64,000 bases of DNA from Colias croceus (taxonomy: Eukaryota > Arthropoda > Insecta > Lepidoptera > Pieridae), in the NCBI RefSeq assembly GCF_905220415.1, contig NC_059541.1, positions 12,040,501 through 12,104,500 on the forward strand, written 5' to 3'. The notes under the pieces were generated by a model. That model was not told the DNA's origin. It saw nothing but the letters and a program-made list of their open reading frames with translations, and searched no databases. Within the stretch, counting starts at the first letter, position 1. Each line of letters starts with the position of its first letter. Both the position numbers and the translations under genes were made by a program. Positions 10,773 through 22,328 of the stretch are shown here, one piece after another.

Positions 10773-11492
10773 CTTGACGGAATTAATATCTACTAAGCAA
10801 ATGTTTTGCTTCAGACCAATATTTCAGCGGAAACGTAATAATGATTATCGAGGATGAATATCATGTAGGAATCGATTTACAATATTGAATTATAGCCTCT
10901 TTATCTACAGGCTGATAGAAAATATAAGTGTTACAAATTAATTAATTATGTACTTCTGAATAATAACATGTGAACGTAATATTTGTAGAGGCTAATATTT
11001 TCAGCCAAAAAAATATTCTATAATATTAATCTCGAATAGATGCATGATGTTGACATTAAAAAAAATTGGAATGGTAAGTAATGATAATAATAGTTAGAGA
11101 TCTTAATTTTTTATAAATTAGAAAAGTTTAATCAATTATCAATTCGGAGAGCAAATTTTTTTTATTATATTGTACTTATACTTTTAGTAAATAAACAGAA
11201 AGAAAAAACCAATAATCTTGACCCTAAAATATGTATATTCATACACACACACAGGCACGGTCCCTCTTTTTACACAATGCAATGAACGCACCCTGTATCG
11301 CATGAAAATATAATTTAAGTAATAATCTGAACAACTGATGAAACTCGCTACAAGCGTAAGTACATACGGATAAACAGTAATCATTGTTTCCTTGCGTGAT
11401 CTATGCAATTAGCTAATGCGCCTGACTCTCTCCAGTTACCTTGTGATGATGTGTCCATTTGTGATATGGGGCAAATCTGTTTCTCTGATTGG

Positions 11493-11648
11493 ATTTTTGA
11501 AGTGAAACTTTTTTAGGCGCGTTGAGAGTAAAATTTCAAGGTCGCGTCATGGCAATACCGTTTCGTTGTGGAATATGGCGATATCTTTAAATCTTGCCAA
11601 CGAAATTTCACTTCTGACACGTGTGCTCGGCACACGCGCTTTTTTATT
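11493..11648. repeat. GAAGTGAAAC repeat family, copy 1
   Basis: It starts tttttgaagtgaaactt and ends with the near-inverse aaatttcacttctgacacg followed by a T-run. Three further copies lie at 23519-23738, 24756-24870 and 27051-27245. The shared GTTGAGAGTAAAATTTCAAG interior marks one interspersed family with internal inverted ends. The mobility class is unknown. Confidence 0.55.
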
Positions 11649-11711
11649 GTACGATAGGGAAGCACTTGACTACGATATTGCCTGATAGTAAACAAAGATG
11701 TGTCATGTGAC

Positions 11712-11858
11712 CTAAGAAAGAGCGCGCTTCCTGACAAGGTACTTGTTCAATCTTCTCTTGAAGACCACCATATTGTACTCGTCGGGGAACACAGATTCAG
11801 GAAGCATGTTCCAGTCCCTTGCGGTTTGAATGAAGAATGTCGAGCCGTATCGCTTGGA
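11712..11858 (-). pseudogene. CR1/Jockey-like LINE reverse transcriptase C-terminus (fragment)
   Basis: The minus frame ends in a stop at 11712-11714 and reads TFFIQTARDWNMLPESVF, then an FKRRLNKYL segment. The pattern W-N-x-L-P-x-x-V-F-P-x-x-Y-N...F-K-x-R-x-N is the conserved C-terminus of CR1/Jockey-type LINE ORF2 proteins. No upstream reverse transcriptase was found, so this is a 5'-truncated remnant. Confidence 0.65.
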
Positions 11859-14208
11859 GGGAGAGAATTTTTCTTTTCTATTCATATTTTAATTAAATTG
11901 AAAACAAAAATAAGCAAGGAAGAAATTAGAATAAAAAATTATTAAAAAAAGGAAATTGTAAAGAAAATATTTGTATACGACGCGCAATTTTATTTCATAT
12001 TGATTCATTGAAGAGCAAATGTTGATTACTCATAGGTATTGTTTATTGCAGGTTTTGTTTGAAAAATATTCATGTGTATGCAAGTTTTTTTTAACAGTTG
12101 AACAAATACATGTATGTCTTTTAATGAAAAATATTTTCGTCAAGGAATCAGACTTAATAAAAAGAGTTTTAAAATTATGAAAGGTTTTAAATTTTAATTA
12201 AATAGAAATAAAACTAAAACATCTCTTCAAAGTTTCAAAATGAAATATCAAATATATCTGTATACCTTTTTCGTCAGGGAAAGTCTTTTTTTGATCTGAC
12301 TTGCACTGGGGAATAGCTAAAGTAAGAAACTGTTTGCTGCTACCATTTTTAATCTATTTATTTTTAACTTTTACACAAAATACTGTTAATATAAACAAAG
12401 TTCTGTATATCAGACTTCTGTCAATAATAAAACCCGTCTCATTAACATTCGAAGCACGGGAAAGGTCAGATATTCTATAAATATACGAGTGAAGTGACGA
12501 AGGGTATATTGGGGCGAGCAGAAATGAATGATTAGAAGATGATTTATTTCGACTTGTTATTTCATTAGAGCATATTGGTAGTTTTTATGTCGTCACAATC
12601 GCCATAAAGCTTTTGACACTGTATATATATACAGGCAAGTATACAGGAATATAATATTATGTCCAAAAATTCCTTTAAGTGAGTTTCTATTTTTCGATCA
12701 GAATATTTGGATGTGATTCGGATAGATTTTTTTCAAGCAAAAATTTAAAAGATTTTCAAAAATAATTGTTTAAGAAAGAAGCTGGTACATACTTAGAATA
12801 AATACCATCCTAATCTCTTCGGTAACCTTTCGCCATGGGATTTCATTCAACAATAAAAATATCAAGAGCCTGCCAATGTACACGCTCTTAAAAATGTGAT
12901 GATCAAAAATAAATTAAATAAACAACAAATAGCTTTTTTGAATTCGTTATAATAGTTTTAAATATTCAACTCATGTGAAGTTACAAACTACAGCACATTT
13001 TTGGTAATCATCATTACATTGGAATGTATATTTGAACTATTATCATAATGCTTGTACATTATATAATAATTATTGAAATTATTATTGATTGATGTGTGTA
13101 TAATTATAGTTTTTAAGTATGTATTTATGAATTATGGTTTTACATCCGCGTCGATACACTCGATTTAGCGTATTTTCGACTAATTTTAAATGTAAATTAG
13201 ATGCAAATTAGTTATATCAAAACGGATTCAGAATAGAAATTACTGCACATTTTTATCACTTTGTAATATTAGGTTTTATGTTGTTACTTAAAATGTGATA
13301 ATTCCCAAGCTTTTTTATTATTATTTTTTTGTTTACTGACAATTTTGGATTGTAATAATACATTTAGAATTTTATCTTTTAAATAGCTAAAAGTTGCATG
13401 TTATACCTACTTAGGTACCCACTCCAAGTAGCAGAAAATTATTTGAATTTATAAAAGTAAAGGATATTATTTAATAATATTTAAGCAAATTCTATTTATT
13501 TATTTTATTTTAAAATTGAGATATCAGGTGGACATTTTTTACACCTTATTACGATGTCACAAAGAAAAATAGGGGAATAGTAAAATTAAGCAAAATATTC
13601 ATTTTTTTTAAATTGATATTTTTGGTTTTATGGCATTCAAATGCTTTATAAATTTATTTTTTATATTCAATTTTCTTAAATAACCACTTACAAATGAAAC
13701 GTGTCCATTAAATAAAAGTTAAGTGCTGTTAAGATTCCAAATTGAATAACTTGGCTGCATGTGTGAAAACATTCCAACTAGTGGAATGGTGTAACCTAAT
13801 GGACGACGTATTTTTAGCAAGAACGTAGATTGTCCGACATTTTGGTATGTTTCTTAATTTTTTTCTTTAAAATTGCGGGACTTCCTTAGAGTTTTTGTGC
13901 TTTTGCTGTGTTATCTGTTGGTAATTCCAGACTAAAAGTAAAGGCAATGATAAAACGTGGATGTCATTTTGAAATTTCAAGATTTTAGTTTACCTTTTAT
14001 AGAAGGAGGGCCTAAAATAATAATTAGAAATCATAAAACTATATTCATTATTTCATAATTATATTTTACAAAAACTAAACTGCCTGAGGACCAACAACAA
14101 GGCTAGCTCTCAAATAAAAAAAGTAATCATCAAAATCGATTACTAGGAAGATTACTAGGAATTATCAGGAAGTAATCGATTTTGATTATTTTTTTTTGAC
14201 GATTATTT

Positions 14209-14260
14209 TGACTGTATTTTTTTGGTTTCGATTTGATAATCGAAACCAAAAATACAGTCA
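14209..14260. repeat. Long hairpin
   Basis: The segment tgactgtatttt..ggtttcgat is followed after five bases by atcgaaaccaaaaatacagtca, giving arms of about 22 bp with a small bulge. It borders a partial GACTTCAA-type repeat. It may be the folded end of a degraded element. Confidence 0.5.
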
Positions 14261-14697
14261 AATTGAGAATCTCCTCCTTTTTTGGAGTCAGTTGAAAAGA
14301 ATTTACAGTGACTGACAAGCAGTCATATCGGAAGGAAGGTTAAAAATAGAACAAAATCAATGAACAAAAAACAGCACCGTGTTATTTTCAAAGCACACAC
14401 GAACAAACGCATAAATCCAGCTACATTGGCTTTCACCTCGCCATGTTTTCCTTATTGAAATAACATATTTGCGTTACGCTCAAATTGAGCTTAGGGCTCA
14501 TGGGAGTTCCCAGTTATTGTGCCGCTGACCGAATTTTTGTGATCAATTTTTATAGCCAGTTAATAAAAACATGGCATTCCGTGTTGGAACGTTTGTTTAG
14601 TATTCGTACTTTTCAATCGACTTCAGCAAGAAGGTACGAGTTTGAATGTGTATTGTATTTGTAATGTTTGGCGATTATTCCGCCAATTATGAAGGAA

Positions 14698-14873
14698 CTA
14701 GCTTTTCATACGCAGCTTTGTCCGCGAAGTCAAAGGAAAACCCACATAATTCCCCTGTCTGTGGGATCTAAAAACTATCCTATGTGTTGTGTGACAAATT
14801 TCATGAAAATCGGTTCAGTTTTTGCGTGAAGGAGTTACAAATAAATAAACATTCGCATTTATAATATTTATAG
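14698..14873 (-). mobile_element. Helitron-like short element, type B
   Basis: Minus-strand reading ends in CTAG (14698-14701). It carries the words aaatcggttcagttttt (plus-strand reading) and a 5' end near aatattataaatgcgaa. It is related to copies at 24229, 53605 and 54567. The 5' end is diverged. Confidence 0.5.
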
Positions 14874-16976
14874 ATTTTCGATGGTCCCTTTTTGTTTGAT
14901 AGATTCGGTAAGTGAGTGAATGTGTTTGTCACGGTTTTTAATTGTTTTTATATATTATTATCATCTAGATTTACGCCCGCGGTTACTATATATAGGTATT
15001 TATCGCGGTTATAGAGTTACTTTCGTATATTTACATAATTATCAATTTTGAAAATAGTTTTATGTTTGTTAGGTTACGTGGAACAGATTTCTGTGTTTAC
15101 AAGTAGTTGCTTAAAATTTTATAGCAGAAAATAAACTTACAAATGATTTATTATTTATGGTCATAACTTGCCTTTGAAATTCTTTATCTTTCTTAGATTA
15201 ATGTTATATTGAATAGCATAAAGAATAACTTCACGTAATTGTACTTTCGAGCTATTAAAGTGAATACTTTTTAGTATATTGGTATGTTTTGCTTCTATTG
15301 TGAAAGTATCTCTTTTGAATAGGTACGCAATTTATTAATTGGTTGCTCGGTGTTGTACATCGCACAAAAGTGTTGAAAGCAATTAAATCTAACATTGCAT
15401 TGAATAATTAAAAAGGTTTCATTTGATCGTCTGGCAGACTTTAAATAGTTTGGAAAATCCAAAAGTGCACGCCTCATAATCTCATCCTTTACAATAAAAT
15501 TGATTATTTATACACTATAAATATAAAAAAGAAATAAAATAAAACAGTTGGAAGAGTAAAGAAAGCGGTACCGTAATAATTGAGCTATTTTTCTTGTGGC
15601 CCCACCTAGATGTGAAACTGCGCAGGTTTAAGGGACTGACTATCAACTTATTTTTTTAAACCTTGGCTTATAGTATAAAGAATCGAGTTTATAATGGTGA
15701 ATTTTGAGTACACTATAAATATAAAAAAATAAAGAATATATATAGATATACTAAAATTATGGAGAACAGTCGATATTTTTTTTTGTTTATTTAATAACAA
15801 TTAAACCACATCGAATCAGACCCTGAAAAATGAAAGGGTTCTATTCCTGAGCATACTCAAGCGTAAGAGAAAAAAAAAAGACTCGATTAGTAAAGTATTT
15901 CGGTCGCTATCGTGTTAACAAGAAAATCCTCCGCACATACAGACACACGGACGTCCAAGACAGAACTTTTTTAAACTGTTTTTTAACTAGTTTAAATAAC
16001 AAAAATGACATCAAAAATATCATGAATGTTAAAAATAGTGTTTTTTCTTAATATGTGTGTGTATGTATTATCTTACAAGTGCAATGTATGATACATAAAG
16101 ACATTTTAAGTTTGAAAAATCAGATGTTTTGCGCGAAGTGACAGTAGTACCCACCTCAACGCTTCGCTTATGAGGCGTGCAAAAGTAAACGATTCGACGT
16201 ACAATAGATGTAGAATCTATTTTTAATCTAATTTATTTTAGAAGGTTTTTCATACTTTGATCATATTTTGGTTTATTTTTATCGGATACTAAATTCCACT
16301 TCAACACATTTTGGTTATGCTGTATCAAAATCTGTTCAGTTATAGAAAAGATACAGCTTAAAATTACGTTATGTAGTTTGGATGATTTGCAATAATATAT
16401 TATTAACATTTACAGGAGTTTCAACTTGTATATCTTCTCTTTCTTTCACATGTTTTTTGTATATCTAGAAGGCATCGAGTTCACTAATAATATTTTCCTA
16501 TCTACATTATGTACTTTTAACTTATAAATACAACCCAAAAAGACATTTATCAGCAAAAACGATCCACATCAGAAGTGGGATCAATCTCCGAATGATCACA
16601 GGCACGTACAAAACGAATTACATTTTCGCTAAATCACGCTCTGCCAATATCTACAGCAAAACTATCATTGTAATACGGATTTGAACGTAACACTTGCAGT
16701 TCAAAAACAATTTTGGTGCAATTTGAATTAAAAACTTTATTGGAATTATTAAATTCTTTATTAATTTGTTAATGCTATTTGTACCTCTAAAGTCAACATG
16801 ATTGTTTTTTCTTCATGTTAACTACACAAATACTTGCATCCGGAGTATATGACTTTATGGTACCAAGAAGGATCAAGAAGTAAGTATTAATCACATTAAG
16901 TATTTTGTAATAACCAATACTAGAAGTTGTATTTAATAGAGGTAGTTGAGTCAGAGGCTTTCTACTGCTCGGGTAA

Positions 16977-17198
16977 CGGTGAATTTACATCAAATGAGCG
17001 AATGCTCATTCTAACCCCACTATGACAAATTATTTTAATATAAAGGCGTAGAAGAGCATTCTTTATTGTTCTTAGTGCGTTCGAAAACATTATATTCAAT
17101 GTTGTAATACTGAACAAAACTGAATACGATATTTCGTTTACACTAAAATATCACGAAAGAAAGCTCTAGCTATAAGTTCGTTTGATGTAAATGCACCG
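16977..17198. mobile_element. MITE with CGGTG-ATTTACATCAAA terminal inverted repeats
   Basis: The left end cggtgaatttacatcaaa (16977-16994) and the right end tttgatgtaaatgcaccg (17181-17198) are inverted repeats with one offset base, bounding 222 bp without coding potential. Sequence similar to its middle occurs at about 7255-7360. Confidence 0.6.
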
Positions 17199-17239
17199 AA
17201 ATATACAAGGAAAATAAATAAACATCTTTTCGTTAATAG

Positions 17240-17245
17240 TTTATT
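17240..17245 (-). terminator. Polyadenylation signal of the DEG/ENaC gene
   Basis: Minus-strand AATAAA lies about 20 nt past the TAA stop at 17266-17268 and is the best-placed signal for the 3' end of the channel gene. Confidence 0.55.
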
Positions 17246-17265
17246 TCATATTAATATAACACGAT

Positions 17266-17381
17266 TTATCGTAAAGCGTGGTTCCGAAGAGTGTCTGTAG
17301 CATGCCACAGTAGCATTAGAATCTCCAGAACCGTCAGCATGCTGCAGCCGAAGAACATGTTGAAGACTCCTCCGAGTTGCG
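17266..17381 (-). CDS. DEG/ENaC gene terminal exon with TM2
   Basis: Acceptor TTTCAG lies at 17382-17387 and stop TAA at 17266-17268. It encodes QLGGVFNMFFGCSMLTVLEI and a short cytoplasmic tail ending NHALR. GCS matches the G/S-x-S selectivity filter, and the E of VLEI is the conserved TM2 glutamate. Confidence 0.88.
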
Positions 17382-20300
17382 CTGAAACATAAGATAATAA
17401 TTAATTATAATAGAATAAGGGTCAACTCACACCAAAAGAGCGGCGAAGCGCAGCGAAGCGGAGCGCAGTTTCCGTGTCATATGAATTTTTACTTTATTAT
17501 CATTAATATAAAACTTATTATCGCCTGAGAAACTCGAACCCGCGGCGCCGCTGGAATTCCGCGGAATTCCAGCGGCGCCGCGGGCATCCGCGCGACTCGT
17601 TCGAGTTTCTCATGCGATAATAAGTATTATAGTAATGAAAATAAAGTTAAAATTCATATGGCACTGAAACTGCGCTCCGCTTCGCCGCTCTTTTGGTGTG
17701 AGTTGACCCTAAGGAGCTTAAAACTGATTAAGATTTAGTTCGATGATTATAAGTATTAAAGAGTTGAAAGTTTTCTGTAGGGCGTAGGGTCATGTTCGGT
17801 TGACTAACTTATATATTATTTCTGAGCGTGTAAACAAATGCAGAGCTCTAAAATTCGAACATATAATTCTAGATGATTAATTTAATTAATTTAAGATTCT
17901 ACCGAAATTATGTTATTATTAAATTTTCTACATCCAATGAAAACAATTAGTATATATAGCAGGACTCATCTGAAAGTTTCATCTCATATTATGTAGTTCG
18001 GCTTAAAGTTTAAACAATATAAATATCGATTCTCCAATGATTTTATAACAGAAATCACTCACCAACCAAGTTGAAGCGTGTGAAATAAGAGCGCCGCGAG
18101 AATATCATCTTGTTAAAGTTCTGCAGGTACACTCGGACAATGCTTATCCTCGTTAAATCCAAGCCTTCACTGAATCCAATAAAATGTATTTGTTGGGGAA
18201 TTATTGTAGTTATTTTTATTTACGGTAGGTCACTAGATGTTGTTTTGACATAATATTGTGTTCGTATTCCTTTGTGTAAATTTTATTATGCGGATGGTCG
18301 GATCATGCGACATATCGATACATATAATATAGTATGACTACATAACATAAAACAAAGTCACTTCACACTGTCTGTCTGTCTCTATGTATGCTTAGATCTT
18401 TAAAACTACTCAATCGATTTTGAAGTTATTTTTAAAAGATAGAGTAGTTTTCGACGACGCTTTTGGTATAAAAACTTTTAAATGTAAGACAAAGCTGATG
18501 AAGCCTTGGGCGGAAGGCTAGTAGTGTTTATATTATAGTGTTTATATGATAGGCTAGTATTATACTTACTAGAAGGAGTCAATCACAGGTGTATCTGGAT
18601 AAATCTTGAATGCAAATGGCATGCTGATTTGTATATCCCTGTCACAAGTCATTGGACAGTCACACACGCCAGCTCCAAAAGGCACTGTAAATAAAACACA
18701 TATATAGCAAATAATCGTATTAGGAATTAATTAAACAACCGGTAACAGTTGCAGAAAGCCTTACGAATGTCTGATGATGTCGCCCATGATCGGTGGTGAT
18801 AGCCTCATAGTTGGCCCACCTGCTCGGTAGCACGATCCTACTATAAAAACGACGTGTGGCACTCGGGGACTGCCGCGGTAAAGCTATTGCATGCTATGCC
18901 TTCAAGCCACACCTCCGCCCGTCGGAGTGGGGAGCGTGAGGTTTTTTCGTTACGGAATTTCTCGGTTCGGTCCCCGCGCTCAAGGCCCGCGATAGAAGCT
19001 ATGCAATAGCTTAAAAAACAACGTACCAACAGACGATCTAACGCAGCGCACGTCCCTAGCACCGCACTGCCGTACACCTGGCAGCACGGGATGCTGCACC
19101 TGCGTGCAGTTGCAGCGCTCCATGATGCGCGCCATCTCGCATTCCATTAGACAATAGGTCCTGTAATTACAGACAATTATTAATAGTAAGTATGGAACAG
19201 TGCTAGAGTGAATTACAATTGAAAAAAAAACTGCAGGCTTCGAAGCGAGTTGTACAAACGAAATTCAGAATGAAAATCATAGAAGCAAATTTATCAAAAA
19301 GTTAAATTTTTTGCTAGTAGCGGAATAAGTATAGTTGATTATGATGTCTCTCTCCATAATACACGGGTATCGCCGTAAGGATGATACCCGGTCCTTTGGA
19401 AGGCTTACGTGGGGACACAGGTCCAACACGCAGAGGCCCTTTAGAGAATTTAATGTGTTGTGGGACACCAGCCGCAGCCTGCCCATGGCTGCACTATAGA
19501 GATACAGCCCTGGGCAGTCCGCGGCCAATGTAGGACTATTGCAGAAAAATGGAAATGAATAAAACTGGGTTATGGAAGGGGGTGTTAGATGGACTGGTAT
19601 ATTGGGTCTATGGGGACTATGGACGTCTGCCTTTTCAATTTCAATTGAAAATTATCGCAGACGGTGACTCGCCAGTTTATTATTATTAGCTATAACTCTA
19701 CTCTACTTTTTACGTCTGAGTTAAAAAAAAAATATTGCGATTGACTTTCCACATTTAGAAAATTTAAGGACTCATATCATCACACTATCATAGTAGGTAG
19801 ATATATATTATATAATAGTATATTTTGTGGCACTAAAGTACAATATTGTTTTGATATAAAACAGAAAATGCTCTTGCTCTCTGGAAGCGTTAAGTAAAAC
19901 GTCGGGTATTGTAGCAATGTTTACTTCTAAAAAGTCAAAATTATAATTAAATGCCTTCACCTATGGTATTCCGGGAAGTACTTCAAAGACTCGTCCGTCA
20001 TACGACACCGTCGCAAGCTGTGGCTGAGGTCCTTCACCTCGTCATCGATGTGGATGCCCTTGGTGGAGTATCCCGCCCACACCTCGCTGCCGATCGGGAC
20101 GGGCGTGCCGTTCGACAGCATCTCTACGTAGTAGTAGCCGTTGTTCTTTAGACTTATCTGGTTTTCGGTATATATTTTGTTAGGGATGTTTGATCGTTAG
20201 AAGCTCAGACTATTGAGTATTGGCGTGACATACAGATAAATAAGTAGTATATAAGTAATAAATGTATAATTTAATACCTTGTAAATCATGACGGGCAATC

Positions 20301-22287
20301 AATCAATTTCATTAATCATCATCATCGTTGAAATGGTAGTAGAAAACATAAATAGTGATTTAAAAATTAATAAAACGGACTTGATAAGGTAAACCTTGTA
20401 ATTAGTAATTACAAAAATGATATAGTAGTTCATAAATAATTATAAACCCGTGTCCATGTTAGAAGAAAATGATTAAAAAGTATTTCAAGAAAGATATTAG
20501 TGCCCAACTTAATCAAGATAATAATATAGCATTACTTATTTCTTTGTGTTTATTGTACACTTAAACACAAACAAAAATACTAAATAATCCGGTCACAGCG
20601 CTTCCTCTGCAAATAATATCTTACCCACTTATAATAGAGGTCAGTATTAACGGGAGGGCGCGTGTCGTTTTGTGAAATGGCCACAATCAATCCTCGGTTG
20701 GGTCCCACTTGACTCACGTGGAGCTTCTGAACCGGCCGTTTCTTATTATAGCCGGGATTCTTCATTTCTCTGAGACAGGGAAAGAATTGGTTCAAACTCA
20801 ATCTCAAACATTTATTTATTCAATTAGACTTCTTCGAGAAGCACTTTTGAAACGTCAATACATATTTTTCACATTTACCACCTATTGGTATAGTTTTGGT
20901 ATTGTGAATATATTGATAAAAGTTAATTTTATGTCACTGAGTTATGAAAAATGTTTTTTAAAATAGCCAATAGGCTTTTTCTTGTTTAGAATAACTCGAC
21001 AGGTCGTCTACAAATTGTCGGTGTACTACACTGTTTAATGCATTATTGATTACATTTCATTGCATGTAGTATGTACAGTATGGAAATAAATAATTTTAGC
21101 GCATTAAAATCTTATTAACAGATATTTTTAATCTCTAATTATTGATGTATCTTGTATGAATCATTCTAGTACATAGAGTAATTAAAAATAGTAATACGCA
21201 GAGACATTAGCATAAACAGTTTCTAGTAATAATTTGTAACATTTACAATAACTTCCGTGCTAGTTGTTATCAGAACTAATCGTGCGTGACTTCGCACATA
21301 CGATTTCTATAATGTACGTAAATTAAAGAAAAAATTATACAAAATTGTAAATTACGTGCGGTTTTATGCTTTTACTTATGAACTTTTTAATTAAAATCAA
21401 ACTGAAACATTTCTTTCATTAGACTTCTTCTAGAAGCATTTTTAATCGTCAAAAACCTAGTTTTATCATTATTATTTTTAAATATGTGCTTATAAGTAAG
21501 ATAAACATCGAATTATTCTTTTATGTAACGGCCTTATTTATGTAGAGAATTATGTTTTTCGATTTGAATCATTTTTCATTGATATTCTTCTACTACAGTG
21601 TAATATGATAATGTGACTGAAATGAGCTATGTTTAATTTAATTTAAATAAAAACTTATTACTTAAAGCCTACCTCTTTAAAGATCTTCCATTAAACACGC
21701 AGCAAAACCCATAGCTCGTCATCTCCATACGAAATAATGATAAACAGGGTATATTTTTCCCATGCCACCTACATCTGAACAGATTGATTTAATTAATTCT
21801 GTATGAAATTAAGTGAAAAATATATTTTATAAATAGTAAAAGGACGCTATGTTTTTGTAAGAGATTGCGGCTGCTTGGTCAGCGTGAAGTATGGCTTCAG
21901 ATACATTATGAATACTGATTTTACTTGAGATAGTACGAAATAATAAAAATTTTATTCTACGACTAGCTTCCGCCCGCGACTCCGTCCGCGCGGATGTCGG
22001 TCTTTGCGTGGATGGTTTATTTCTCCATTTTGAGTAACTCGGACAATGACATCTTATAAATATCTATTGGACCCAAATACGGCTAGGTCTATAATAATAC
22101 GCAACGTGTGTTCGCGGTACCTACTACAGAACAACGTCTATGGATAACTGAAAAATAGAGATTAATTTTTTTTCTATGAATTTTTCCAGGATAAAAAGTA
22201 TCCTATTTTACGCCCAGGATAATAAGGTATAATTATACCAAGTTTCATCGAAATCGAACCGGTAGTTTTCACGTGATGTCTTCACAT

Positions 22288-22328
<41 letters not shown>

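Larger units (their letters stand above)
10773..17239. other. Long non-coding stretch with repeats
   Basis: No gene was recognised in about 6.5 kb. It includes a LINE tail (11712-11858), a repeat with GAAGTGAAAC ends (11493-11648), a hairpin (14209-14260), a Helitron-like fragment (14698-14873) and a MITE (16977-17198). Open frames here are short, AT-rich and unrecognised. Confidence 0.4.

Noticed and set aside
22288..22326. Regular short repeats as a CRISPR-like array
   Set aside because: Uninterrupted four-base microsatellite without spacers, in a eukaryotic genome.
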